A stretch of 64,000 bases of DNA. Origin: Echinometra lucunter. Its lineage: Eukaryota; Echinodermata; Echinoidea; Camarodonta; Echinometridae. The notes under the pieces are model-generated. The model was not told the origin of the DNA. It did not search any database and saw nothing but the letters and a program-made list of their open reading frames with translations. Position 1 is the first letter of the stretch. Each line of letters starts with the position of its first letter. A program made the position numbers and the translations under genes. The stretch covers positions 351,044 through 415,043 of the forward strand of contig CM057171.1 of NCBI GenBank assembly GCA_029962745.1, in the 5' to 3' direction. Of this stretch, positions 45,587-56,819 are shown piece by piece.

Positions 45587-47512
45587 GTCATAGGTCCTTC
45601 CCGTCCAAGCTTGTACATATGGAGAACTCAAAGCACAATGAACAATCCCATGATCCCTTTAAATGGTTTATAAAGGAAATCACTGTTTTGCTTTAATTTG
45701 CTATATGATTGATATTGCAGTGGTGTATCATCATCAGATCACAGTTAATTTATTATTACCGTATGTAGTCCAATAGTAAGAAAGGATTAGAGAGTTTAGT
45801 AAAGGGCGTCATCGGTCACTTTATTCCATCTTTTATCAATAATTTCCTTGGCATCCACAAAATCTAAATATCTTGTTTACCATGTTCACCTGTTCACAGG
45901 CTGGAGACTAGTTTACAAATCCATTCGAATTTATCCATACTATTTCAAAAACGATTGTCCCAGATTGTGTGTAAAAAAACAAAAACAAAAAATAGCTTTA
46001 AAGATCAAACGAAGGCACTAATGAAATGGTCTCATAATTTTGTTTTGAGCACTGAATTTTATGACTTACAAATGACCAACATCTTCGCAACTCTGAAAAC
46101 TGCTCATCTTTACTCATTCATGATTTATTTTGTTATGGAAAGACATATCCATTTCCCTTTATTTGCAACAACAACAGCAACAACAACAACATCAAGAATG
46201 AACTATGACAAGAAATAAACTGTTTTCATCACAACCAGAGCACAAATAAAAAGAAAATATTGATTACCCTTGCGGAAAAAAATAAAAAAAGAGTGTGATT
46301 TTTCCATAGTGATTTGAGGGTCCCTTTTGTTCAAACTTGGACCTTTACAAAAAAAAAAAAAAAAAAAAAAAAAACTATTTCTTTGTGACTACTGAACCGA
46401 ATCAGACGGGGTCTTCACTGACTGGTAGATAAATTATGATGGTTTCATAATCTACATTGACTTTTTATATTGCAAACTAATTTTCTTTCATAATTGATTA
46501 TAAGCTCATCGTAATTTCTTTTTGGGACAAACTGTATAGAGACACGTACTGATATCATACAGGTTTATGGAATAATTCAGTTGAGTCTTTTCTGTGATCT
46601 GATTTCTGTATTCAAGAAAAATTAATCATCGAAAAGTGATTAGGTCTATGAATATATTTTGAAATTTTCAATACATGATATTATGTGTTTTATATCATAC
46701 GTCATTTTTCCACTTGTCACCATTGATATCTTCTCTTCTTCTTTTTATAGATTATGGGAAGTTGATACAGTGTGTTTCTTAGAAAAGAAACCCGTTTTTT
46801 TTTCCATCAATCACTAATGAAATGATGATATCCTGATAAAATTTGTTTTTGTAATATCACTTCCAAAGGCAAGTTCATCCTCTCGACTGTTATGATATTA
46901 TTTTGCTGCTCAGAAATGAATTCTGCATTGACATGACTGAAGTAGTGTCCGCTTAGAATTTAGTCTCCCACAGATGAAACTACCGTATATCAGAATTAAG
47001 TGAAGAATGTGGGTACAGACAGAAAGGAAGGAAGTGATCCATCACGATGATCTTTTTTTTTTTTTTCATTTCAATAGCCGACGATTTTTCAGTTTATGGC
47101 GAGATTAAAGCCCATATTTAGCCCAAAGTCTTTAGACATGCATGACCCACCCCCCTCCCACCCCTTTCTGTCAACGCAAATGAAAGCACAGGGAATTTCA
47201 GTGAAGGGATGTTTACTTTGTATATTAATCCTCCCATGCAAAAAAAAAAAAAGTTTCTACATCACTAGATTTGAATTGTAATAATCAAATTTTCCCTATT
47301 CCACTGTCTCAAATTTTGCGTTGTATACCTTTTATTAATGCATTATTAGTAGTAGTACTTGTTATTCCATGAGATATTTCTGTGGGAAAGTTTGGTTTCC
47401 TTTTCTAAGATCAAATTGTTTAAAAAGTTTCTTTAATGTTCATCTTTCATCTTTGTACAAGTAATTGAGTCAACAGATAGCAAGTTTTGGAAAAAAAGAA
47501 GAGGACCCTCAC

Positions 47513-47887
47513 CTCAGTCTGTAATTCCATCTCGAAGACTTCATGAGATTTTATCTTGTGATCACGATGACTGAGGATCACACACTTGAAACAGGCGTGC
47601 TTCTTACAGCCCTCGCAGAACATGTCTTTGTTCTCTTGCTTGTGGATGGAGCACTTCTCAGAGGGATGGCCAATGCTTACGTTCCCCTCGATAATATCCT
47701 CAATGGATACGATCTCATGACCCTCAAAAGCCACTGTCAGCTGCTTATGGCCGACATCACAATCAGAGCACATGTAGTAAGGGCAGGTTCTGCAGAATGA
47801 GACTGCATCTCGGTGAAGTTTACAAGCAGTGCATTTTGGACGCCTCTCAAGGACCGCATTAACTCCACCACACTTGGCGTGGTAATC
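47513..47887 (-). CDS. Gene 3 exon 1 (3' part): B-box 1 and B-box 2, cut by gap
   Basis: 125 codons from DYHAKCGGVN at the gap edge to the donor GAG/GTGAGG. The reading frame is open. It covers B-box 1 (KCTACKLHRDAVSFCRTC onward) and B-box 2 (EKCSIHKQENKDMFCEGC onward). The RING half is in the gap. B-box 1 differs from genes 2 and 4 downstream of the first Cys pairs: here YYMCSDCDVGHKQL, there CDKCLDCH. The end reads MELQTE rather than MELQAE. Assigned to gene 3 by order and phase, with exon 2 at 35138-36550. Confidence 0.85.
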
Positions 47888-48387
47888 NNNNNNNNNNNNN
47901 NNNNNNNNNNNNNNNNNNNNNNNNNNNNNNNNNNNNNNNNNNNNNNNNNNNNNNNNNNNNNNNNNNNNNNNNNNNNNNNNNNNNNNNNNNNNNNNNNNNN
48001 NNNNNNNNNNNNNNNNNNNNNNNNNNNNNNNNNNNNNNNNNNNNNNNNNNNNNNNNNNNNNNNNNNNNNNNNNNNNNNNNNNNNNNNNNNNNNNNNNNNN
48101 NNNNNNNNNNNNNNNNNNNNNNNNNNNNNNNNNNNNNNNNNNNNNNNNNNNNNNNNNNNNNNNNNNNNNNNNNNNNNNNNNNNNNNNNNNNNNNNNNNNN
48201 NNNNNNNNNNNNNNNNNNNNNNNNNNNNNNNNNNNNNNNNNNNNNNNNNNNNNNNNNNNNNNNNNNNNNNNNNNNNNNNNNNNNNNNNNNNNNNNNNNNN
48301 NNNNNNNNNNNNNNNNNNNNNNNNNNNNNNNNNNNNNNNNNNNNNNNNNNNNNNNNNNNNNNNNNNNNNNNNNNNNNNNNNNNNNNN
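47888..48387. other. Assembly gap (500 N)
   Basis: Exactly 500 N. It lies between the middle of gene 3 exon 1 and the 3' flank of gene 4. It must hide the RING part and promoter of gene 3 and should hide the minisatellite and most of the downstream module of gene 4, so the real distance is probably several kilobases. Confidence 0.95.
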
Positions 48388-48546
48388 ATCTTATAATTTA
48401 TATCAATGAGGGAGTGAGCAGTTTGTAAGCTATAAGAATAGTTACTACATAATAAACAAGGGAATATGAAGCAAAGGTCTGTATGGAGTAAATCTAGAGC
48501 AGAGATGGAGATGGATTACGTAATGGTGATATAGAGACACTTTGGA

Positions 48547-49953
48547 TTACAGTGATACTTTGATGAAATACAACTTCTTCCAACAAGCAAAAGCGAGCAA
48601 GTGCGGAGAAAGGGAAACCAAGTAACAGCACTCATCCCTTAATGTCAGATTAAGTGCATTGAACTCAACTCTCTCCTTCAGGTTCAGACCATCAATATCA
48701 TAGAGCCTGATCACCACCTTACCGTTCTCACAATCAACACCCGCTACATACACCCTGTCCTGCTCGTCCACAGCAGCATACAGGTAGACATCACTTGGAG
48801 CTTGTAGAGGCTTCCCAGCATTCCCATTCCTGTCGTAGACTGTCACAATGCTTGGTGTAATCCAACAAGAACTTGTGATTATCAAACCGGCTTTGGTTGC
48901 AGATGCCTGCCAAGTGACTTGGCGTTTTGTTGGGACAGTGTGTTTGAGTGTGGTTCCCGTTGGATCATAGATGTAGACTTTCTTTTCATCGTTAGCTACA
49001 ATGATTTCATCTGATGGACTTTTGTTTAGTGTGCAATCATCTGCAGAACTTTTCACCTGGATGCTGGTTGATTTCTTGGAGCCATTGGGAGAATATATGT
49101 ATGCTTCTGCGTAGCTACCCGTCGATACGCATAACGACCTGTCTTGTTGAAACACAAGATCATAACACTCCATGCCGCTTGGTATGTGTGTGTACTGCTG
49201 CTTATTACCCGCAGAATCAATGATATCTATACCAAGTGGATAGTAACCATATCCGATTGCCACACTGTCATCAGAGTACCTGGTCATCCCACACATATCA
49301 CTCCTTAGATCCACACACTGAATGACTTCTAACTCTGGATCTGATTCTGAGATGCTCCCGAGATCAAGTCGAGTATCATCTATAGGCTCCTTCTGTGCTT
49401 TCTCTCTTATAACCGCCGCAGAGCTGTGATCTGATTCAGTAGTCTCCTTCACCACGGCACTCTGTACAGGCTCGAGATCTGGTTCTGTAATTTTCCCGAG
49501 ATCAAGTCGAGTATCATCTGCAGGATTGAACTTATTCTTCTGTGCTTTCTTCGTTATGGCTGCTGCAGAAGTGCGATCAGTAGCCTCCTTCAGCATGTCT
49601 TTCAGTTCCTCACAAAGCAAGATATGAGCAGACAGACTGTCTGTCTCTAGACGACCCAGTCTGTCATTAGCTACCAGTGTCATTGAACTACAAATACTCT
49701 TGATCTTCTGTCGATCTTTTGATTTCAAGACGTCGAAATCGTCATCGAAACTACACTCTAGAGCATCAATTTGGTCGATGAGTCTTCGCTGATTTTCTTC
49801 AAGTTGCTTGGCCTTGACGCTGTAGGCTTGGCTAACATCTTCCCGTAGTTTCTGTATGGCAGTATGTACCTCATGGCGTTGTGCTTCCATATTCTGAATG
49901 TTCTTCTCCAGTTCTGATTTCTTGGCGGCACATCGCTGCACAAGGTCGTTCAC
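48547..49953 (-). CDS. Gene 4 exon 2: coiled coil, duplicated linker, hypervariable propeller
   Basis: The acceptor is ttttag followed by GTGAAC, phase 0. It encodes 468 residues to TAA at 48547-48549, and with exon 1 the protein has 680 residues. Coiled coil first, then two linker units with DDTRLDLG (about 49345-49560), then ~264 residues of propeller from DPELEVIQCV to FIKVSL. Counting from that Asp, the residues that differ from paralogues centre at about 15, 34, 58, 76, 101, 118, 142, 160, 184, 203, 236 and 254. This is a regular two-per-blade pattern. Between the clusters the sequence is almost the same in all five genes. Frame intact, predicted cytosolic ubiquitin ligase; target unknown. 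Confidence 0.92.
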   Translation of the reverse strand: MNDLVQRCAAKKSELEKNIQNMEAQRHEVHTAIQKLREDVSQAYSVKAKQLEENQRRLIDQIDALECSFDDDFDVLKSKDRQKIKSICSSMTLVANDRLGRLETDSLSAHILLCEELKDMLKEATDRTSAAAITKKAQKNKFNPADDTRLDLGKITEPDLEPVQSAVVKETTESDHSSAAVIREKAQKEPIDDTRLDLGSISESDPELEVIQCVDLRSDMCGMTRYSDDSVAIGYGYYPLGIDIIDSAGNKQQYTHIPSGMECYDLVFQQDRSLCVSTGSYAEAYIYSPNGSKKSTSIQVKSSADDCTLNKSPSDEIIVANDEKKVYIYDPTGTTLKHTVPTKRQVTWQASATKAGLIITSSCWITPSIVTVYDRNGNAGKPLQAPSDVYLYAAVDEQDRVYVAGVDCENGKVVIRLYDIDGLNLKERVEFNALNLTLRDECCYLVSLSPHLLAFACWKKLYFIKVSL

Positions 49954-50301
49954 CTAAAAATAAAGGTATACAAATCAAAAGGGAAAGACTTCAATTAATA
50001 ACCCAAATTACAACTATAGCGATTGAGGAGAGGTGTAAATCAGTTTCATATAATCTGTCATGTACATAAGAGAGATTTCTGTTCTATTCTACTGAAGCCT
50101 TATACGTAGCAAAAATATTAACACGAAAATTAACTATACGCGTTACTATTTAGAAAAATCCGATCTTTATTACGAAATAATTATCAAAGAAAGATGAGGT
50201 CTGTGCTGATAAGAATTTGGGTTCATATTAATTATAAACATATTACCTAAATAGGTGGTATTTTTCCATACACTGCCCATCAAGTATAGTCTGATTGCTT
50301 T

Positions 50302-53136
50302 CTTGATTTGATTTGATTTTTATTGTTTACTTCTGCAATTACATCATTCGTATATAATACATTTTCCATAACATAACAAACATAGTATATTGAGAACTTT
50401 TTTTTGGCATGAATCATAACTAAATGTACTAAAATTATCATTACAAACAAAACTGATCTCATACCAAATTAGTTAACATTTACAATTTGCAGGAGAAGGA
50501 TTGTCATCATAAGCAGATTGCTTGAAAAAAATGACAACCCCAGGTTAGAACTCATTGATTAATATAATACATTAATACAGCAGAATCGATAAACAGTACA
50601 TTTCATGAAAAACAGCAGTAATGTAATTTGAGCAATGAAGATGGAGATGATAAGGATGAAGATGATGGTGAAATGGTGAAGATGAAGGCGATGGAGAGGA
50701 TGATGGTGATGATGCTTTAATGATGACACATCGACACAGAAATTTTACTTCAAATATTCTGATATCAACATAGATTTAACGTTTGCCTTAAATGAGTAAA
50801 GAGACGAGGATCTTTTTATAGATTCAGGTAGAGAGTTCCACAAATCAGGACCATGGTGTCTTATGGATCTCTGCGCAATAAGCAATTTGGGGTTGATTAA
50901 ATGGAAATTAGAAGAGTTCCGCGTAGGGTATGAATGGATAGATGTGTTCATAGTATAAAAATTGTGAAATGAAGGTGGGAGCATGTTATTTACGTATTTG
51001 AACATAAGCAGTAAGCTTTGAAATGAGTTTATGTCAAAAATAGTTAGAGTCTTTAGTTTATGGAATAATGGATTTGTGTGTGATAAATATTGCGAATTAG
51101 TGCAAATTCGAATTGCTTTTTTCTGTAATAAGTATATTATATTAATTTTAGTTTTTGCACACGTTGCCCAAACTATATTGCAGTACGATATATACGGCAA
51201 TATTAATGAATTGTATAGTAGAACGAGTGTAGTATGAGGAATTATGTTTTTCATTTTGTAAAGTACACCTACGTTTCTGGAGATGTTAGTAGTTATACAA
51301 CGTATATGTTCATTCCAATTTAAATGTTCATCTATTGTGACACCTAAAAACTTTGTTTCTTTTTTCCTTTTGAGTGGAATATTATCTATGCTTATGTCGT
51401 ATGGAAACTCAGTAATATGTGAACTTGTATGCGTAAAATACATAAAGTTTGTTTTGTCTATATTAAGTGAGAGCCTATTACATTTAAACCATAAAGATAG
51501 TTTAGGTAATTCACGATTAAATGTATCTACTAAAGTTTCTAAGCTAGTGTTTGAACAAAAAATGTTTGTGTCATCGGCAAATAATACAAATGATAATAAA
51601 GGCGTTACAGTAGTCAAATCATTAATATATATAAGGAAAAGTAAGGGGCCAAGGATCGATCCTTGTGGAACTCCGCATTTTATTGACTGAAAGTTAGAAG
51701 AAATATTGTTGTGAGTGACATATTGTTTTCTATCAGACAAATAACTCTCAAACCATGATAGTGCGATTCCCCGAATTCCATAATTTTCAAGTTTTTTAAG
51801 TAAAATCTGGTGGTCAAGAGTGTCGAATGCTTTGCTTAGGTCCATGAATACTCCTATTATGTGTTCTTTATTTGTCATTGCATTTGTAATTTTATCGTAT
51901 ATTTGTATTAAAGCCTGATCAGTTGAATGCCCTTTCCTGAATCCATATTGGTTTGGATTTAGAAACTGAAAAGTATCTAGGAACTTATAAAGTCTTTTGT
52001 AAATAATCTTCTCAAGTACTTTGGATATGCTGGGGAGAATAGAAATTGGCCTATAATTTGTTATTTCGTGTGGATTGTCTTTTTTTAAAACAGGATTTAC
52101 CTTTGCAATTTTTAGGGAATCTGGACATTTACCGGTGCTGATCGACAGATTAAAATATGACACAATGGAGAGACAATATAATGTATGATCTGCTTAAGAA
52201 GGAAAGTACTAATTCTATCATATCCCTGTGATTTGCTGGATTTGAGATTTTTTGTTATTTCAATTATTTCCTGAACATTTGTGGGGTTAAAGAATAGGGA
52301 AGAATTGATGGGTGTGGGAAGAAATTTTGCAAAACTTTGGTTTGGTCTGGCAAGGTTGTTAGCCAAAGAGGGTCCTATGTTAACGAAAAAGGAATTAAAG
52401 GTATCAGCTACATCATCTGAATTTATTGCAGCAGCATGAACTGTGAAATTGTCTTTAGGTAATACTTTGGGTTTCTTGCCAATCAAATCATTGATTATCT
52501 CCCATGTGGCTTTCATGTTTGATTTAACTTTGTTAAGTTTCTGGGAATAAAACAATTTGCGAGAGGCCCGAATTATATTGGTTAGTCTATTTCTATAAGT
52601 TTTATATTTATTTTTGTTTTGAATAGAGGGGTTCTTTAAAAATGTCTTGTATAGTTTATTTCGGGTGTGTATGGATCGTAGAATAGCTTGAGTGATCCAT
52701 GGCATTTTTGCTTTTCTTTTTTTGATAGGTGATAGAGGAAAATTTTTATCGTAATATTTCTGCAATTTTTGGTTAAAATTTGTGTAAGCAATATCTGAAT
52801 TTGACTCATTAAATACATCTAACCATTCCTCAATCGCAAGATCACTTTTAAACGATTCAATATTGATTGGTGTTTCTTTACTATACATTATAGATTTAGG
52901 TGAATTTTCTTTTGAAATATCATTATCACATAATAAAAAAACCGGTAAATGATCAGCTATATCAGATATTATTAATCCGCTGGAAGTATCTCTGTTTAGT
53001 ATGTTTGAAAATATGTTGTCGATAAGTGTTGATGAATGGCTATCAATTCTGGTCGGTTGATCTATGTGGGGATAATAACCAAATGAATGCATAGTGTGTA
53101 GGAATAAATCGTTTTCATTATTTTGGGATAACAAAA
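50302..53136 (-). mobile_element. LINE 2: 5'-truncated non-LTR retrotransposon
   Basis: A 2.8-kb insertion absent from the gene 2 intron. The 3' end on the minus strand is AATAAAA followed by (ATCAA)n repeats (50302-50325). The 5' end stops inside the endonuclease domain and abuts the foldback element at 53137. This is typical of truncated target-primed insertions. A GAT-rich stretch lies in the 3' UTR at about 50640-50720. Confidence 0.85.
50745..53136 (-). pseudogene. LINE 2 EN-RT polyprotein, truncated and frame-shifted
   Basis: The upstream frame (to 52112) begins in the endonuclease (TLIDNIFSNIL, IISDIADHLPVF) and reaches the RT N-terminus. The downstream frame (from about 52155) has KVNPVLKKDN, NYRPISILPSISKVLEK, FMDLSKAFDTLDHQ, CGVPQGSILGPLLFLIYIND and FADDTNIF. 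The shift is in a T-run at about 52147-52153: adding one T to CATATTTTAATC would continue the family consensus. It is related to LINE 1 ORF2 but clearly a different family. Residues upstream of 53136 in the same frame are intron sequence. Not functional. Confidence 0.9.
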
Positions 53137-53674
53137 AAGGAGAATGAAACCCTGGAGGAAAATCTTTTATTGGAAAGATGGGATAGATAGAAGCAATTAT
53201 TGCGAAAACAAGTTCCATCAAAATCGGTTACGAACTGAGAAATTTATGAAAGTTTGAAATGTTTCAATTTACTCACTATGCATTCAAATTGGCAACGTTG
53301 CTTCAAACTGGCATGTTTAGAAAGACAACTCTCCATATGTTTTGTACACAAAATTTCATATAATTATTTCCCATTATCTCTAAGAGTGCAGCTCGTCTCC
53401 TTCTTAGCTCAAGGCATATCATAAGAAAATGTATTTGACATATTAATCTTGAGTTCACAAATAGACAGGCACCATATTTAGAGATAATGGAGAAAATATG
53501 AAATTTAGTGCACGAAACGTATATAGCTGAAGCACCATTGCCAATTTGAAAATCATCATAGAAAGTAGCTTTCTCATTTCGTAACAAAGTTTGATGGATT
53601 TTTTTCCCAAATCGCTTCTCTCTATCCCCTCCTTTTATCAAAACGGATATTTCCCCAGGGCTTCATTCTCTTTT
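53137..53674. mobile_element. Foldback element in gene 4 intron
   Basis: The counterpart of 21373-21935, with outer inverted ends AAGGAGAATGAAACCC and ggcttcattctc and the same internal inverted blocks. LINE 2 lies directly at its left end. Confidence 0.65.
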
Positions 53675-54615
53675 AAGCATGTTAAGGGTTCAACACCCGC
53701 ACATTTATTGCACTGCACTTTTGATTTTGCATTTGGGGAGAACATACAAAAATTACTTAATCTGGGATAGACGAAATACAACTTTCTTATTTCTGGTCTT
53801 GATCCACTGAGTCAAATGAAAAAAATAATCAGTGAATTAAAATCATTATTATTTTCTCTTTCTGTTCCAACTCATTCCTCACATACATCAGTGCTCTAGT
53901 ACCCAATATCAATGAGATACAGGTTTATGAAATAAATGAAGTGAATCCTTCTTAAATCTGATTTTCTGTCATCAAGAAAATCATCTGAAACTGTTCTTTT
54001 TAAAATTTCCATTACATGCAAATGTGCGTTTTATATTTAGTCACCTATTTTTTTTTTCTTTGTCATGACTGCTCTGTTTTCGGTGATGATGTGAAGTTGA
54101 TACAGCGTGTATCTGAGAACGTAAATAATGATGCCATCCTGAAAGAAAATGTATGTCAAACGCCGATTCATTTTCTTAATATGATACGTTCTAATTCTGC
54201 TGCTCATGAACGAGCTAAAAAAAGTTCTTTTAAGAAATTGCAATGTCAGAAAGTAGTATCCGCAGAGGAATAATAAGAAAACGCAATTTCCATTGATCAG
54301 TGCTGATTAGAATGAAACAAAATATAAAGAACGGGTAAGACAAAAAGGAACGATAAGTGATCTTTCATGTTGTTCGCGTAATATTATTGATTTCACTGGC
54401 CCACATTTTTGTCTATTTATGAGACTTAGACCCGAAGTCCCTACACAGTCGTAGTCCCTTCCCCTTTCTATCCAAGTTCGGTGAAGGGACGCTTTGCTGA
54501 GCAATGCTCTCATGCCTGCGCAAATCACTTTTCTCATACATCGCTAGCTAAAATTATTATAATTCTACTTTACCTAGTTCAATCACCACACATGTGGGGT
54601 CCTATGAAAGCAGAA

Positions 54616-54760
54616 GACACCGGCGTAAATCCGTTTCGGGAAGTGGGGCTATGATCGACATATTTTACCGAAATTTCTTCCCGCGCAAGCCACCACACAC
54701 AAATTTTGGGGGCGAGTGAGCGAAGAGGACGAGCCAAAAATAACCGTTTTTTTTTAATCG
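54616..54760. mobile_element. hAT-like remnant, gene 4 intron
   Basis: It starts CACCGGCGTAAATCC, followed by the 'gcgagtgagcgaa...gagccaaaaataacc' block. It matches the gene 2 remnant at 22911. No right terminus seen. Confidence 0.45.
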
Positions 54761-55476
54761 TCAAAATGCACTTTAGACCTATACATTTTTAATGGTATAT
54801 TTGGTCATCACACTACCAAATAATATGATATTATCGCTGGTCCATGTTGCTGTCTCAAACTACCCTGCTTCTAAAAACTGAGAGCAATTGAAGCGAGCAA
54901 TTTAAGAAAGAACATGATGATATTGTCATCAAAATACCATAGCATATCTGAAATATATTCGGTCACCTCAATTGTATGCCAAATTCGTATGCCTTCCAAA
55001 ATAATTATTTATCTAGATATTATGAGTGAGCGCAACGAGCGACAAAAAATATACAAAATACACTAGATGATTTTATAATCTACACCTCCTTGTAAAATTC
55101 GAGGATAGTCGGACACCATGATATTCAGGCATCTGCTAAAGCATGTAATAAGAGTGATTTCTGATTGAAAACAGTTTCTAGATTTTATGAGCGACAAATG
55201 TAGTTAGTCCCTTTCTGTGATTTTAACGTACAATAATTAATCGGCATCTTCTATTCTCACAGAGCGTATGGTAAGAATAGTCTAATCATGCTAATAGTCA
55301 CAAGCCGTTATCTCCTAAAAATTCATCTATAATTTTAGGTCAACTTGCCGCTCAAATCCTTGCAGTTGTATAACTAACATTTCATGAAAAGAAAAATAGC
55401 GTAAACAATTGACAGAGAGACAAGAAGCAAACGTATTTCCTTTCTCAAGTTTAGTAAGTTAACCGGCATGGGTTAA

Positions 55477-55856
55477 AGGGAAAGATTACCCTAGAAGTTT
55501 CACTATTTCAATAAAAGGAGATGAATTTGAACAGCATTGTGAAAAAAAAGAAAGGAGCAAAATCGGTCAGAGAATAAGAAAATTACACCCATTTCCATTT
55601 TCTAGAAAATGTGTAACTTCCAAGAAAAATTGAGAAAATGTGAAATTTCATGTACAAAGTGAATGGAGACCTGCTCGCATATGATGTCATCAGTGTTGCC
55701 AATTTGCAGAACCGAGAGTAGCTTATTCGAAAATGTAAATGAGTGTAATTTTTTTATTCTTTGACTGATTTTGCTCATTTCTTTTTTAAAATGCTGTTCA
55801 AATTTATCTCCTTTTATTGAAACAGTGAAACTTCTAGGGTGGACTTACCTTTCCCT
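55477..55856. mobile_element. Palindromic element with TTAA target duplication
   Basis: 380 bp with inverted ends AGGGAAAG...CTTTCCCT and long arms ('accctagaagtttcact' and its inverse). It is flanked by TTAA at 55473-55476 and 55857-55860. TTAA duplications occur in piggyBac and Kolobok transposons; with no transposase I cannot choose. The core orientation is opposite to that in gene 2. Confidence 0.75.
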
Positions 55857-56183
55857 TTAAGCTGTGAGCCAGTGAGCGAGCAAGCCTTCCGGGTTTTTCC
55901 TTTATTTTCATTCCTCTTTTTCTTTTCGCTTTCTATTTCTTTTACAATGTTATTTCTTCTTTGTAAAGTGGGGGTATATTTTTACACGCCATCCTCCCCT
56001 CTCGAAAAAAATGGAATTTATTCTATAAGATCTTTTTTGGAAAAGTTGGGTTTCATTGTCCCAAAAACACCCTGTATAGACCCTATACGAAGATAATTTA
56101 TTTGTAATTCTTCATCTTTTATACTTGGAATTGAGAGAGTTAAACCGATAAAAAAAATTATGACAATTGTAAAGGACGCTCAC

Positions 56184-56819
56184 CTCAGCCTGTAATTCCA
56201 TCTCGAAGTCTTCATGAGATATTATCTTGTGATCACGATGACTGAGGATCACACACTTGAAACAGGCGTGTATCTTACATCCCTCGCAGAACATATCTTT
56301 GTTCTCTTGTTTATGGATGGAGCACTTCTCGGAGGGATGGCCAATGCTAACATTCCCCTCCATGATATCCTCTATGGATACGATCTCATGACCTTTAAAG
56401 ACTACCGTGAGATGTTGATGACAATCAAGGCATTTATCACACATGTAGTTCTGGCATGTTTTGCAGAATGAAACGGCATCTTTTTGACGTTCACACGCAG
56501 TGCATTTTGGACGCCTCTCAAGGACTGCATTAACTCCACCACACTTGGCGTGATAGTCGTCTACGAGTTCATTGACCACCGCACTGGAGGGGAGATCGTC
56601 GACACGGTTCGGAGACAATTTCGTGGTCTTCCTGCAGAGCGGACAGACCATGTGATCAAGATCCTGGTGTGACAGGTCATATTTCTTGAGACACTTCCTA
56701 CAGAAGGTATGTTGGCATGAAGTCAGCAGGGTTGGCTCGTCGAAGATATCAAGACAAAGTGGACATGTCAGGTTCTGTTCAGAGCTTGGAGCTGTCTCTT
56801 CTTCAATTTTCTCAGCCAT
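56184..56819 (-). CDS. Gene 4 exon 1: RING, B-box 1 and B-box 2
   Basis: ATG at 56819 (MAEKIEEETAPSSEQ). 636 bp encode 212 residues, one more than gene 2 (in the B-box 1 tail, HLTVVFKGHE). Donor GAG/GTGAGC. The RING C3HC4 ligands are complete (CPLC, CQHTFC, C at 43, CPLC), and B-box 2 (EKCSIHKQENKDMFCEGCK) is complete. B-box 1 differs from gene 2 at several positions (ERQKDAVSFCKTCQNYMC). The upstream in-frame TTG is not used as start because an ATG with the conserved MAEK follows. Predicted E3 ubiquitin ligase half of gene 4. Confidence 0.93.

Larger units (their letters stand above)
36551..47512 (-). other. Gene 3 intron
   Basis: A 10,962-bp phase-0 intron with donor GAG/GTGAGG and acceptor CAG/GTAAAC. 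About 8 kb of it is a LINE in the same orientation. The rest aligns only loosely with the introns of genes 2 and 4 (for example the 'ttcctcaca...cagtgctcta' block near 45105). A small hAT-like insert lies at 45339-45586. From 45600 to 47440 I see only AT-rich sequence, including an A27-type run at about 46350. Confidence 0.75.
49954..56183 (-). other. Gene 4 intron
   Basis: A 6,230-bp phase-0 intron with donor GAG/GTGAGC and acceptor TTTTAG/GTG. Apart from a 2.8-kb LINE (50302-53136) it aligns with the gene 2 intron, including the foldback element, the hAT-like remnant at 54616-54760 and the TTAA element. Confidence 0.85.

Noticed and set aside
52112..53221. Extension of LINE 2 endonuclease beyond 53136
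   Set aside because: The N-terminal ~28 codons are translated from the foldback element; the same DNA exists without the LINE in gene 2.
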